DNA of 64,000 bases from Streptomyces sp. NBC_00154 (GCF_026342835.1 NZ_JAPEMI010000001.1:6640501-6704500); one strand, 5' to 3'. Positions 34,096-43,783 are shown, numbered from the stretch's first letter. Notes: a model not told the origin generated them from the letters alone. Made by a program: numbers and translations.

Positions 34096-36540
34096 ATGGG
34101 TGCACCGGACGTCGAAAACCGCACGGACCGGCTCGACGGGCACACGATACGGAACTGGGCCCGGGCCGAAGTCGGCGTGCGAGGCGTCATCACAGGATGG
34201 AGCCCGGAAGCCGAGCAGTTGCTCGGATACCCGGCCGAGTGGGTGCTGGGCCGCCCAGCGACCGAGTTCCTGGCCACGGCCGAGGAATCGGCAGACGCCG
34301 ATGGCGCCACGAGCGTGGTGCGTCATCGCAACGGCCGACCGGTGCCCTGCAGGATGTCCATCCGCCCTGTGGAATCGACTGGGACGGGAAGCGGTGCCGA
34401 CGCGCGGTGGACGGTGACACTTGTCCCGACGGGGCCCCTGGAGTCGGATCTGGACCGGGCGCTGCTCGAGGCACTGTTCACCCGGTCTCCGGTGGGGCTC
34501 TTCGTGCTCGACCCGCAGTTGCGGCTGGTGCGGTTCAGCAGCGCTGCGGAAGGCATGCACGGCGCCCCCGCTGCGGGAGCGCTCGGCAAACGGCTGACCG
34601 AGGCCTGGCCCGACTTCAGCCCGGAGCTGGTGGAACGAGTGTTGGGCCGCGTGCTGGATACGGGTGAACCGGTGATGGGTTTCGAGAAACGCGGCAGGCC
34701 ACCGGGGGATCCGGAGCACACGCACGTCTACTCGGTCTCCGCGTTCCGCCTCGAGGACGACGACGGCCGTGTCCTGGGCGTGGCTGACGCCGCGGTCGAC
34801 GTCACCGAACGCTACCTCGCACAGGAGCGGCTGGCTCTGCTCGCCGAGGGCGGTTCACGCATCGGAACCGGACTCGATGTGATGCGCACGGCCCAGGAGT
34901 TGGCAGAAGTGGCAGTCCCCAGGCTGGCCGACAGCATCGGCGTGGAGGTTCTCGAGCCGGTGCTCATGGGCGAGGAAATATCTTCCGGCCCGGTGCAGCC
35001 CGGCGCTGTGCTGCGGCGGGCCGCGTCGCGGTCCCGGCGACCGGACACACTGCCCGGTGCCTACCCGGTCGGCGAGTCCAGCACTTTCCCGCCGACGTCA
35101 CCGTCGTCCCAGGCTCTCGCGGACCTGCAACCGCGCCTGGTCAGCCCGCTGACCGCCGACAGCGAGTGGGTGCTGAGCGATCCCGTACGCGGCCGTCGGA
35201 TGCTGGAGGAGAAGATCCACTCACTCATGTTCGTACCGCTGGTCGCCCAGGACCGTGCCCTGGGGATCGCCACGTTCTACCGTTGGGGGGAGCAGGGCCC
35301 CTTCCAGCAGGACGATCTCACGGTGGCCACCGAGCTCGGCCGCCGCACCGCGCTCTGTCTGGACAACGCCCGCCGCTACCTGCGCGAGCACGACTCCCTG
35401 ATGGCACTGCAGCGCAGTCTGCTTCCGACGGAACCTCCCCGGAACAACGGGGTGGAGGTGGCCTACGAGTACGTGCACGGCGGGGCCGGCGGTGACTGGG
35501 TCGATGTCGTGCCGCTGTCGGGGGCCAGGGTGGCGCTCGTGGCAGGCAGCGTGCCCGGACGCGGCATGGAGACCGCCGCCGCCATGGGACGGCTCCGCGC
35601 GGCCGTGCACACGCTCTCCGATCTGGACCTGGAGCCCGACGAGATGCTCGCCCGCCTCGATGACCTGGTACGGCGTCTCGCCGACGAAGCCGGTCCCCGG
35701 CGTGACGGCAACGAACCGCCGCAGGAAGCAGGCTCCGACGCGCCACATGCCGGCTCGGGTGCCTGGTGCACCTTCCTCTATCTGATCTACGACCCCATCT
35801 CCCTGCGCTGTTGCGCGGCCGGCGCAGGCCATCCCGGCCCCGCTGTCGTCCACCCGGACGGGACAGTGATGATGCTGGACGTTCCGTCCGCCGCCCCGCT
35901 CGGCCTCCCCGGGCCGCCGTTCGGAAAGACCGAGGTGACGTTGCCGGAGGGGTCGGTGCTCGCGCTCCACACCAGCGGGCTCCTGCAGGCGCGCGGCGGC
36001 GACCCGGCAGAGGCCCGACTCGCAGACCTGCTCGCCCGGCGGTCCGGCTCGGTGCAGGAGACGGCCTGCATGCTCACCGAGGCGCTGGTTCCGGCGCAGG
36101 CCGACGAGGACGCCGCCGTCCTCGTCGCCCGTACACACGCACTGGACCCCGGGCGGGTCGCATCGTGGGACCTGCCGACGGACCCGGCCATCGTCTCCAC
36201 GGCCCGGTCGCTCGTCACCCGCCAGCTCACATCATGGGACCTGGGCGAGGAGTCGTTCGCCACCGAACTCATCGCCAGCGAGCTCGTCACCAACGCCATG
36301 AGGCACGCCACGGCCCCCATCCGACTGCGCCTGATCCACGACCTGGTCCTGACCTGCGAGGTCTTCGACGGCAGCAGCACCGCACCACGGCTTCGACATG
36401 CCCGCACCACCGACGAGGGCGGCCGGGGACTGTTCCTCGTCGCCCAGTGCTCCGACCGCTGGGGAACGCGTTACACGCAGCAGGGCAAAACCATCTGGAC
36501 CGAGCAGAAGCTGGTCCACGAGGCCGGGGAGCCGGTCTGA
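34096..36540 (+). CDS. PAS-PAS-GAF-SpoIIE-HATPase protein with a degenerate phosphatase site
   Basis: An 814-residue soluble signalling protein: PAS (about 22-110), PAS (119-238), GAF (250-440), SpoIIE/PPM phosphatase fold (450-680) and an RsbW-like HATPase_c (690-805). The HATPase N-box ELVTNAMRHA and G2 box GGRGLFLV look functional. In the phosphatase, GGDWVD is kept, but the metal-binding GDV motif reads GSVPGRG (Ser485) and the TDGL motif reads TSGL (Ser627). Two metal-ligand aspartates are therefore lost, so it is probably a pseudophosphatase with an anti-sigma-type kinase domain. The intact homologue at 42440 is a useful comparison. I use the ATG at 34096, after GAGGCTGGTGG. Confidence 0.8.
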   Translation: MGAPDVENRTDRLDGHTIRNWARAEVGVRGVITGWSPEAEQLLGYPAEWVLGRPATEFLATAEESADADGATSVVRHRNGRPVPCRMSIRPVESTGTGSGADARWTVTLVPTGPLESDLDRALLEALFTRSPVGLFVLDPQLRLVRFSSAAEGMHGAPAAGALGKRLTEAWPDFSPELVERVLGRVLDTGEPVMGFEKRGRPPGDPEHTHVYSVSAFRLEDDDGRVLGVADAAVDVTERYLAQERLALLAEGGSRIGTGLDVMRTAQELAEVAVPRLADSIGVEVLEPVLMGEEISSGPVQPGAVLRRAASRSRRPDTLPGAYPVGESSTFPPTSPSSQALADLQPRLVSPLTADSEWVLSDPVRGRRMLEEKIHSLMFVPLVAQDRALGIATFYRWGEQGPFQQDDLTVATELGRRTALCLDNARRYLREHDSLMALQRSLLPTEPPRNNGVEVAYEYVHGGAGGDWVDVVPLSGARVALVAGSVPGRGMETAAAMGRLRAAVHTLSDLDLEPDEMLARLDDLVRRLADEAGPRRDGNEPPQEAGSDAPHAGSGAWCTFLYLIYDPISLRCCAAGAGHPGPAVVHPDGTVMMLDVPSAAPLGLPGPPFGKTEVTLPEGSVLALHTSGLLQARGGDPAEARLADLLARRSGSVQETACMLTEALVPAQADEDAAVLVARTHALDPGRVASWDLPTDPAIVSTARSLVTRQLTSWDLGEESFATELIASELVTNAMRHATAPIRLRLIHDLVLTCEVFDGSSTAPRLRHARTTDEGGRGLFLVAQCSDRWGTRYTQQGKTIWTEQKLVHEAGEPV

Positions 36541-36580
36541 ACAGCCCGTGTTCGCATGCGGCGTACGAGCAGGCCACCGT

Positions 36581-36714
36581 GTTCATCGGACGAACTCGTT
36601 GCATCCCTTGACGGTCATCCGATGACTCTCTACGTTTTCGGCTCAACAGTCCTACAGGGTGCCCGGAAGTCCGCATATACATTGGATGAATGATGCGGCA
36701 GGTATCCGACGAAA
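36581..36714 (+). promoter_or_regulatory. Promoter with repeated palindromic operators (beta-helix gene)
   Basis: TTGACG (36608-36613), a 17-base spacer and TACGTT (36631-36636) form a good promoter. The spacer contains the near-palindrome GTCATCCGATGAC (36614-36626). Similar elements lie at 36581-36595 (GTTCATCGGACGAAC), 36678-36690 (TACATTGGATGAA) and 36703-36714 (TATCCGACGAAA). Consensus is roughly CATCnGAtGA. A dimeric repressor binding these sites would shut the promoter. Confidence 0.5.
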
Positions 36715-36729
36715 CGTCAAGGAGCCCCT

Positions 36730-39540
36730 GTGAGCCGGAGATCGGAACCATCCCGCCCGTTCCGCCGATTGTGGGCCGTTGTGACATCGGCAGCCGTGAG
36801 CGCGGGTCTCACGCTGCTGCCCACGGCCGCCGCGCACGCCGAAGGCGTCGGAAGCGTGAGCCTGCATGTCTCCGTGGCCGGCAGCGACCGGGCCGCGGGA
36901 ACGTCCGCTCGGCCGTTCCGGACGATCGAGCGGGCCCAGAAGGCGGCCCGTGCCCTGGCCCGCACGAAGCGGGTGGCGGTCCGGGTGGTCGTGCACGGCG
37001 GTACGTATCACCTGCAGCGCACGCTGACATTCGACGCCCGCGACTCCGGCAGTACCCACGCTCCGGTCAGTTACACCGCGGCGCCCGGGGAGAAGGTCGT
37101 CCTCAGCGGCGGCCGCACCCTCACCCCCCGGTGGCACGACCACACCGAGAAGATCAAGGTCGCGGACATCGGCGCGGGTCTCGACTTCGACGAGCTCTTC
37201 CTCGACGGCAAGCGCCAGATCCTGGCCCGCTACCCCAACTTCGACCCCGAACAGGCGATCCTGGGCGGCACGGCGGCGGACGCCATATCCCCGGCCCGGA
37301 TCGCGAGGTGGAAGAACCCCGCCACCGGGCTGGTCCGCGCCCTGCACAACGGCATGTGGGGCGGGAACTCGTACAGGATCACCGGCGTCCATGAGGACGG
37401 TACGGCACAGCTCGCCTGGGTCGGCGACAACAACCGCGGCAGCGGCATGCACACCACGTACCGCATGGTCGAGAACATCTTCGAGGAGTTGGACGCGCCC
37501 GGCGAGTGGTTCTACGACAAGCCCGCGGGCAAGCTCTACTTCTACGCCCCCGAGGGCGCCGACCTGCCCACCGCGCGGATCGAGACCGCCGAGCGCGATG
37601 AACTGATCCGGGTCGTCGGCGAAGGGCCGGACAGACCGGTACGCCATCTCACCTTCTCCGGGTTCACCTTCACACAGACCCACCGCACCCTCTTCAACCA
37701 CCTGTACGAGAAACTGCAGCTCGGCGACTGGGCCATCGCGCGGACCGGCGCGGTGTACCTCAAGAACACCGAGCACGTCGATGTGCGCGACTCACGCTTC
37801 GACCAGGTGGGCGGCAACGCCGTCTTTCTCGACGGCTACAACAGCAGGAACGCCGTCGCGGGCAATGAGTTCAGCCACTCCGGTGCCTCGGACGTCGCGA
37901 TCATCGGCAACCCCGACGCGGTACGGGAGCCGTCCACCTGGGACGCCTTCCGTACGACCATCACGGACACCACACCGGGCCCGAAGTCCGAGAACTACCC
38001 GCGCGACATCGTCGTCCGCGACAACTGGATGCACGACAACGGGCGGTTCGAGAAGCAGACCTCGGGCGTACAGATGTCGATGAGCCGCCGGATCACCGTC
38101 TCCGGAAACACCATCCACGACGGTCCGCGCGCGTGCATCGACATCAACGACGGCACCTGGGGCGGGCACGTCATCGAGAACAACGACATCTTCAACTGCG
38201 TGAAGGAGACCTCCGACCACGGCCCGATCAACTCCTGGGGCCGGGACCGTTTCTGGCCGCTGGACGCCGGCGACGCCACCAAGAAGTCGTACGCGAAGCT
38301 CGACGCGATGGAGACCACTGTCATCCGGCACAACCGGATCTGGCACTCCTCGCACTGGGACATCGACCTCGACGACGGATCGTCGAACTACCTCATCGAG
38401 AACAATCTCCTGCTCAACGGCGGGGTGAAACTGCGCGAGGGCTTCCACCGGACGGTGCGCAACAACATCTTCGTAAACGGCGGGGCACACTTCCACGTCT
38501 GGTACGCGGACAACGGCGACGTGATCGAGAACAACGTCTTCGCCACGGACGACCCGTACGACCTGATCGGTGTCGACATGGCGAAGTCCAGGCCGGTCAT
38601 CGACAAGAACGTCTTCTGGAACAACGGCAAAGGCGTCGCCGACATCAACGACGCCTGGCGGGCGGAGGGTCTGGACGTGGGCTCGGTGATCGCCGATCCG
38701 CAGTTCACCGGCAGCAACCCGTTCACGGACCCGAAGAAGCTCGACTACACGGTCGCGGCCGGTTCCCCCGCGCTCGGGCTCGGCTTCAAGAACATCGCGA
38801 TGGACGGGTTCGGCAAGGCGGGCGCGCCCACCCCTCCGCCGCTGCAGTGGCGGGCCGCACCGGCCGATCCGTACGAATCCCTGGCCGAGCCGCTCCTCGG
38901 CGCCACCGCGACCCAGATCTACTCGGACGAGATCAAGTCGTCGGTGGGCCTCACCGACTACGACGGCCTCGTGCTCAAGACCGTGCCGGAGGATTCGTAC
39001 GCCTACCGGAGCGGTCTGCGCGTCAATGACGTCATCCGGGAGATCAACGGCCGGAAGGTCACCGACCGGACCAGCTACTGGACGCCGTACAACAGGCTTG
39101 CGGCGGGCGGCGCGGTCGAGCTCGCGGTCTGGCGCAACCAGGCGGCCGACGAGGTCACCTTCGCCAAACCGTCCGGCACCGAGACGCTGAACAACACGTC
39201 GGGCGCCGTTCTTGCCGGAGACTGGAGCCTCTCGGTGAACCGCGGCGCCGGCGACCTGGCGGACGACGTCCACTACACGACGGCCGACGGAGCATCCGCC
39301 TCGCTGACCTTCCACGGCACCGGAGTCGCGGTCCTCGGTGAGAAGTTCTCCGACCAGGGCAGCGTCGAGGTCTTCGTCGACGGCGCGTCGCAGGGGTTGA
39401 CGGACACCACCGCTGCCACGCGCCAGGTACAGGCCGAGATCTTCGGTATCGAGGGGCTGGCCGCGGGTGAGCACACCGTGCAGATCGTGAAGCGCAGCGG
39501 GCAGTACACCACGCTCGACGGTTTCAAGGTCACTGGCTGA
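36730..39540 (+). CDS. Large secreted right-handed beta-helix protein with PDZ and C-terminal beta-sandwich domains
   Basis: A 936-residue protein starting at a GTG after AAGGAGC. The signal peptide ends AAHAEG. The N-terminal part (LHVSVAGSDRAAGTSARPFR, then GGTYHLQRTL and APGEKVVLSGGRTL) resembles parallel beta-helix glycosidases such as GH141. Beta-helix coils follow with repeated N-N-I/V-F ladders (HVIENNDIFN, YLIENNLLLN, VIENNVFATD). Near residue 757 a PDZ-like domain (AYRSGLRVNDVIREINGRKV) is inserted before a C-terminal carbohydrate-binding-like domain (835-936). GH141 includes fucosidases and xylanases, but catalytic residues were not identified. It is extracellular, probably polysaccharide-acting. 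Confidence 0.7.
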   Translation: MSRRSEPSRPFRRLWAVVTSAAVSAGLTLLPTAAAHAEGVGSVSLHVSVAGSDRAAGTSARPFRTIERAQKAARALARTKRVAVRVVVHGGTYHLQRTLTFDARDSGSTHAPVSYTAAPGEKVVLSGGRTLTPRWHDHTEKIKVADIGAGLDFDELFLDGKRQILARYPNFDPEQAILGGTAADAISPARIARWKNPATGLVRALHNGMWGGNSYRITGVHEDGTAQLAWVGDNNRGSGMHTTYRMVENIFEELDAPGEWFYDKPAGKLYFYAPEGADLPTARIETAERDELIRVVGEGPDRPVRHLTFSGFTFTQTHRTLFNHLYEKLQLGDWAIARTGAVYLKNTEHVDVRDSRFDQVGGNAVFLDGYNSRNAVAGNEFSHSGASDVAIIGNPDAVREPSTWDAFRTTITDTTPGPKSENYPRDIVVRDNWMHDNGRFEKQTSGVQMSMSRRITVSGNTIHDGPRACIDINDGTWGGHVIENNDIFNCVKETSDHGPINSWGRDRFWPLDAGDATKKSYAKLDAMETTVIRHNRIWHSSHWDIDLDDGSSNYLIENNLLLNGGVKLREGFHRTVRNNIFVNGGAHFHVWYADNGDVIENNVFATDDPYDLIGVDMAKSRPVIDKNVFWNNGKGVADINDAWRAEGLDVGSVIADPQFTGSNPFTDPKKLDYTVAAGSPALGLGFKNIAMDGFGKAGAPTPPPLQWRAAPADPYESLAEPLLGATATQIYSDEIKSSVGLTDYDGLVLKTVPEDSYAYRSGLRVNDVIREINGRKVTDRTSYWTPYNRLAAGGAVELAVWRNQAADEVTFAKPSGTETLNNTSGAVLAGDWSLSVNRGAGDLADDVHYTTADGASASLTFHGTGVAVLGEKFSDQGSVEVFVDGASQGLTDTTAATRQVQAEIFGIEGLAAGEHTVQIVKRSGQYTTLDGFKVTG

Positions 39541-39547
39541 GAGGAAC

Positions 39548-39562
39548 GGCGGCGAGGCCGCC
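39548..39562 (+). terminator. Hairpin after the beta-helix gene
   Basis: GGCGGC-GAG-GCCGCC begins 7 bases after the stop codon. The following 200 bases up to the NhaC-like remnant hold no gene; an AT-rich part near 39655-39715 may carry its promoter. Confidence 0.5.
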
Positions 39563-39765
39563 GACGGCTGGTCCCTGGGTCGTGAAGGGAGGGCGTCCCG
39601 TGCAACGGGGCGCCGGCAAGCCCTGGGGCACAGGGGCGCAGCAAGAGCCGCATAAAGTTCTAACTGGTGCAAAGCGCGACAAAGCTATTGAACGGTATTA
39701 GATTTCCGTCTCGATGGAAGTGCGGTGTTGCGGTCGGCGGGGCCCCTGTGTGAACCGGAGCTGAT

Positions 39766-40125
39766 GTGGCGGACGATGACCATGCGGAGCGCGAGCGCGC
39801 GGTCCGGGTGCCTTCATCGGCTGCGGTCGTCCCCATTGTCGTGCCCGCCGTCCTGGCGGCCGGCACGCTCGCCCTGTTCGGTCTCGATGCTCTGGACGGG
39901 GCCGTCCAGGTGGTCCTGGCCATGTGCGCGATCACCGCCGCGCTCGTCGCCATGAAGAACGGTCACCGCCGGTCCGCAGTGCAGCGGGCCGGCCAGGGTG
40001 CGTTGTCGTACCCGCCGTACGCCGTCTTCGACCACGCGAGCCCCGCCCTGAGCGCGCTCCACGGAATCACCGGCTTCAAGATCGAGAAGACGGTACCGGT
40101 CACGGCCGGTCCCGCGGCCCACTAA
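39766..40125 (+). pseudogene. NhaC-family Na+/H+ antiporter gene with the middle deleted
   Basis: The GTG start has a proper Shine-Dalgarno (GGAG). The first 80 residues are an NhaC N-terminus (VVLAMCAITAALVAMKNGHR, then RSAVQRAGQGALS). The protein then jumps in frame to an NhaC C-terminus (YPPYAVFDHASPALSALHGI, then TGFKIEKT). The product is 119 residues where about 480 are expected, so some 350 residues carrying the ion pathway are missing. It cannot be an antiporter. It heads an arginine deiminase locus; NhaC-like and ArcD-like transporters are frequent partners of ArcA. Confidence 0.75.
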
Positions 40126-40167
40126 CAGTCAGTTCGTCCCTCACAGGGCGCGTCGACGAGGGAATTG

Positions 40168-41008
40168 ATGACTGACTCCGACACCGGCACCACCCCGTCC
40201 ACCGCGGCCGAAGGGCGGCCTGCGGTCAAGCTGACCCTGTTCACGCTGACGACGATGGTCGTCGGCTCGATGGTCGGCGCCGGGGTGTTCTCCCTGCCAC
40301 GACGGTTCGCGGAGGAGACCGGGGTCGCCGGCGCGCTGATCTCGTGGGTCATCGCGGGCATCGGCATGCTGATGCTGGCCTTCGTGTTCCAGACCCTCGC
40401 GGTGCGCAGGCCCGACCTCGACGCGGGTGTCTACGCCTACGCCAAGGCCGGTTTCGGCGAATACCTGGGCTTCTTCTCGGCGTTCGGATACTGGGCCAGC
40501 GCGTGCGTCGGCAATGTCACCTACTGGGTGCTGATCATGTCGACGATCGGCGCCATCGCACCCGCACTCGGCGACGGCGACACGCTCCTCGCGGTCGTCC
40601 TGTCCTCCGTCGGGCTGTGGGCGTTCTTCCTGCTCATCCGGCGCGGGGTGAAGGAAGCGGCGGCCATCAACCGGGTGGTGACCGTGGCCAAGGTCGTACC
40701 GATCATGGTCTTCGTCCTCCTGTCCCTCTTGTACTTCGACCCGTCCGTCTTCGCGGAGAACTTCGGCGGAGCCGACTACGCCGGCTCGCTCTTCCACCAG
40801 GTCCGCGGCACCATGCTCGCGACCGTCTTCGTCTTCCTCGGCGTCGAGGGGGCCAGCGTACGCCCCGGCGACGTTCTTGTTCGTCAAGGCGAGGCGGGAG
40901 CAGAACAGGCGCCTGTTCTCGCCCGCCGAAGCGGTCATCTGCGCCGTCTCGATCGCCGGTGCCGTCGTGGGCGTGATCGCCTTGGCGGCCGGCTGGATCG
41001 AGCTCTGA
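40168..41008 (+). pseudogene. ArcD-like arginine/ornithine antiporter gene with the middle deleted out of frame
   Basis: The ATG at 40168 (after GAGGGA) starts an APC-family antiporter: LTTMVVGSMVGAGVFSLPRR, then DAGVYAYAKAGFGEYLGFFS, through VFVFLGVEGAS near residue 231. The next bases, TACGCCCCGGCGACG, belong in another frame to the family's C-terminus (YAPATFLFVKARREQNRRLF, ending AAGWIEL at 41008). About 200 residues are missing and the join shifts the frame. Translation from the start would continue into a nonsense Arg-rich tail overlapping arcA. The ArcA gene downstream is intact. Confidence 0.8.
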
Positions 41009-41056
41009 CCTGCCTCAGCCGTCCCGTCCCTCGCCCCATGCGGAAAGGCACACACC

Positions 41057-42316
41057 ATGACCGACACACCCACGTCCGCGCCGGCACTCGGCGTCCATTC
41101 CGAAGTCGGCAGGCTGCGCAAGGTACTGGTCTGCGCGCCGGGCCTGGCACACCGCCGGCTCACCCCGACCAACTCCGACGACCTGCTCTTCGACGACGTC
41201 ATGTGGGTGGAGAACGCCCAGCGCGACCACGCCGACTTCGTCGACAAACTGACGCAAGGCGGGGTCGAGGTCGTCGAACTGCACGATCTGCTCGCCCGGA
41301 CGATGGCAATTCCCGACGCCCGGACGTGGCTGCTGGATCGGAAGATCACCGCGAACGAGGTGGGCATCGGGCTCATCGACGACACACGGGCCTTCCTGGA
41401 ATCACTCGATCCGCTCCGGCTCGCCGAGTACCTGATCGGCGGTCTCGCCACCACGGACCTGCCGGACGAGTTCCGCTCCGGGTATGTCAGCCTGGCCCGT
41501 GATTCGACGGGGGCGCGCGAATACCTCATGCCACCGCTGCCGAACACGCTCTACACCCGTGACACCACCTGCTGGCTCTACGGCGGCGTGACCATGAACC
41601 CGCTCTACTGGCCCGCCCGGCACGGCGAAACCCTCCTGATGAAGGCCATCTACACCTTCCACCCGGACTTCATGGGCTCCACCGTGTGGTGGGGAGACCC
41701 GGAACTGGACTGGGGACAGGCCACGTTCGAGGGCGGCGACATCATGCCCGTCGGCAACGGCGTCGTGCTCATGGGCATGAGCGAACGCACCTCCCGCCAG
41801 GCCATCACCCAGGTTGCGGCCGCACTCTTCAGGGACGGCGCCGCCGAGCACGTCATCGTCGCGGGGATGCCCAGGCTGCGCGCGGCGATGCACCTGGACA
41901 CCGTCTTCACGTTCGCCGACCGGGACATCGTGACGGTCTACCCGACGATCATGGAGGCGGTCCACACCTTCTCCCTGCGCCCCGGCGACAGGGCTCCTGG
42001 TGTCGACATCACCGACGAGGGATCAGCAGCGTTCGTCGATGTCGTGGCCAAGGCGCTGGGCCTGCCCGGCCTGCGGGTGATCGAGACCGGCGGCGATGTG
42101 TACGCCTCCGAGCGGCAGCAGTGGGACAGCGGAAACAACGCCGTGGCCCTGGAGCCCGGCGTCGTCTTCACCTACGACCGCAACACACAGACCAACACCC
42201 TCCTGCGCAAGGCCGGGGTCGAAGTCATCACCATCGTCGGCGCCGAACTCGGCCGTGGGCGTGGCGGCGGCCACTGCATGACCTGCCCGCTCATCCGCGA
42301 AGCCGTCGACTTCTGA
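41057..42316 (+). CDS. arcA: Arginine deiminase
   Basis: A 419-residue enzyme of normal length converting arginine to citrulline and ammonia. Family motifs are complete: [20 protein letters not shown] at the N-terminus, [15 protein letters not shown], the [20 protein letters not shown] substrate segment, the catalytic His in [12 protein letters not shown], and nucleophile Cys407 in [17 protein letters not shown]. The ATG at 41057 follows GGAAAGG. It lies 48 bases after the broken ArcD-like gene. Without that antiporter the classic arginine-in/ornithine-out cycle cannot run from this locus; no arcB or arcC is adjacent. Confidence 0.93.
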   Translation: MTDTPTSAPALGVHSEVGRLRKVLVCAPGLAHRRLTPTNSDDLLFDDVMWVENAQRDHADFVDKLTQGGVEVVELHDLLARTMAIPDARTWLLDRKITANEVGIGLIDDTRAFLESLDPLRLAEYLIGGLATTDLPDEFRSGYVSLARDSTGAREYLMPPLPNTLYTRDTTCWLYGGVTMNPLYWPARHGETLLMKAIYTFHPDFMGSTVWWGDPELDWGQATFEGGDIMPVGNGVVLMGMSERTSRQAITQVAAALFRDGAAEHVIVAGMPRLRAAMHLDTVFTFADRDIVTVYPTIMEAVHTFSLRPGDRAPGVDITDEGSAAFVDVVAKALGLPGLRVIETGGDVYASERQQWDSGNNAVALEPGVVFTYDRNTQTNTLLRKAGVEVITIVGAELGRGRGGGHCMTCPLIREAVDF

Positions 42317-42439
42317 CACCGCCTCGTCCGCTGCGGACGATCTCTCACGCAGACGCTTGTGCTCCCCGGCCTGTTCCGTCGGCGGCACGGGCCGGGGCGT
42401 TGGGCACACCATGACGGCGGACACTGAGGCAGGCGGACC

Positions 42440-43678
42440 ATGGCGGATGACGGGATCGACTACGCGGCGGTGTTCCAGGGGCTGCCCGGCATGGTGGCGC
42501 TGATGACCCCGGAGCTGATGTTCGCGGATGTGAACGAGGAATTCCTCCGCATGGCCGGGCGCACGCGCGAGCAGGTGATCGACCGGTACCTGTTCGATGT
42601 GTTTCCCGACAATCCGAACAACCCCGCCGCGACCGGCATGCGGAATCTGGAGGCGTCGCTCAAGCGAGTGGCGGCCACCGGCGAGCGGGACGCCATGGCG
42701 CTGCAACGCTATGACGTCCAGTCCCCGCAACGGCCCGACGAGTGGGAGGAACGCTATTGGAGCCCGGTCAACGCCCCGGTGTTCGGACCCGACGGGCGGG
42801 TGGTCCTGCTGGTGCACCGGGTGGAGGAGGTGACCGAGCTCATCAAGGCCCGCGGCGGCCACGGCACCGGCCGCACCCGCGTGCTGGAGGCCGAGCTCTA
42901 CACCCGGGCCCGGGAACTGCAGGAGGTCAACGAACGGCTGCGGCAGGCCCACGCCCGGGAGCGTGAGGTGGCCCTCGCCCTGCAGCAGGCGATGCTGCCC
43001 GTCCCCGGACCGGTCGGCCGCCACCGCCCCGCCGTGCGCTACCGGCCCGCAGTCGGCTCGCTGAACGTGTGCGGCGACTGGTACGACCTGGTCGACCTGC
43101 CCGGCGACTGCATCGGCGTCGCCGTCGGCGACGTCGTCGGCGACGTCGCCGGCCACGGTCTTCGAGCCGCCGGCGTCATGGGCCTGCTCCGCAGCGCGCT
43201 GAGTGCGGCGTCCCGCGTCGCCGACGGCCCCGCCCGGGCTCTGGACGTCGTCGATCTGTACGCCCGTTCGGTCGACGGCGCCGAGAACACCACCGTCGTC
43301 ACGACGCACATCGACTGGGACACGCACACCGTCACCTACAGCAGCGCCGGGCACCCCCCGCCCGCACTGCTGCACACCGACGGCACCGTGGAGTTCCTCG
43401 ACCGGGCCACCGACCCCCCGCTCGGTGCCCGCCCGGACCTGGTTCACCGGCCCGAGGACGCCACCGCCTTCGCCGCGGGGGACGCCCTCGTCCTGTACAC
43501 CGACGGCCTGATCGAACGCCGCCGCGAGGACATCGACGTCGGCCTCGACCGCCTCGCCGACTCCCTCGTCCGCCACCAGGGAGTCGACCCCGACCCCCTT
43601 GCCGACGCCGTCCTGCTCGAACTGCTTCCACCCGGCGGCGCCACCGACGACACCGCCCTGGTCATCGTCCGGCTCTGA
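42440..43678 (+). CDS. PAS-SpoIIE serine phosphatase (RsbP/RsbU-like)
   Basis: A 412-residue protein: an N-terminal PAS domain (about 10-130), a coiled-coil linker (ELYTRARELQEVNERLRQAH) and a PPM/SpoIIE phosphatase domain (190-412). All metal ligands are present: CGDWYD, VGDVVGDVAGHG, LYTDGL and TDDTAL. It should dephosphorylate an anti-anti-sigma factor (RsbV/SpoIIAA type) in response to the PAS signal. No sigma, anti-sigma or antagonist gene is adjacent, so its partners are elsewhere. Confidence 0.88.
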   Translation: MADDGIDYAAVFQGLPGMVALMTPELMFADVNEEFLRMAGRTREQVIDRYLFDVFPDNPNNPAATGMRNLEASLKRVAATGERDAMALQRYDVQSPQRPDEWEERYWSPVNAPVFGPDGRVVLLVHRVEEVTELIKARGGHGTGRTRVLEAELYTRARELQEVNERLRQAHAREREVALALQQAMLPVPGPVGRHRPAVRYRPAVGSLNVCGDWYDLVDLPGDCIGVAVGDVVGDVAGHGLRAAGVMGLLRSALSAASRVADGPARALDVVDLYARSVDGAENTTVVTTHIDWDTHTVTYSSAGHPPPALLHTDGTVEFLDRATDPPLGARPDLVHRPEDATAFAAGDALVLYTDGLIERRREDIDVGLDRLADSLVRHQGVDPDPLADAVLLELLPPGGATDDTALVIVRL

Positions 43679-43783
43679 CCGTCCCCGCCGGCCGATTGCT
43701 TGCCACGCCCCCTTCCCGGACCATGCGCCGCGAGGCGTGGTCGCCTGCGTCGAGGAGCGGAACACCTGGCCCATGATTCCCTC

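Noticed and set aside
37792-39672. 626-codon open frame antisense to the beta-helix gene
   Set aside because: Val/Asp/Arg-rich low-information translation; the plus strand encodes a clear secreted protein.
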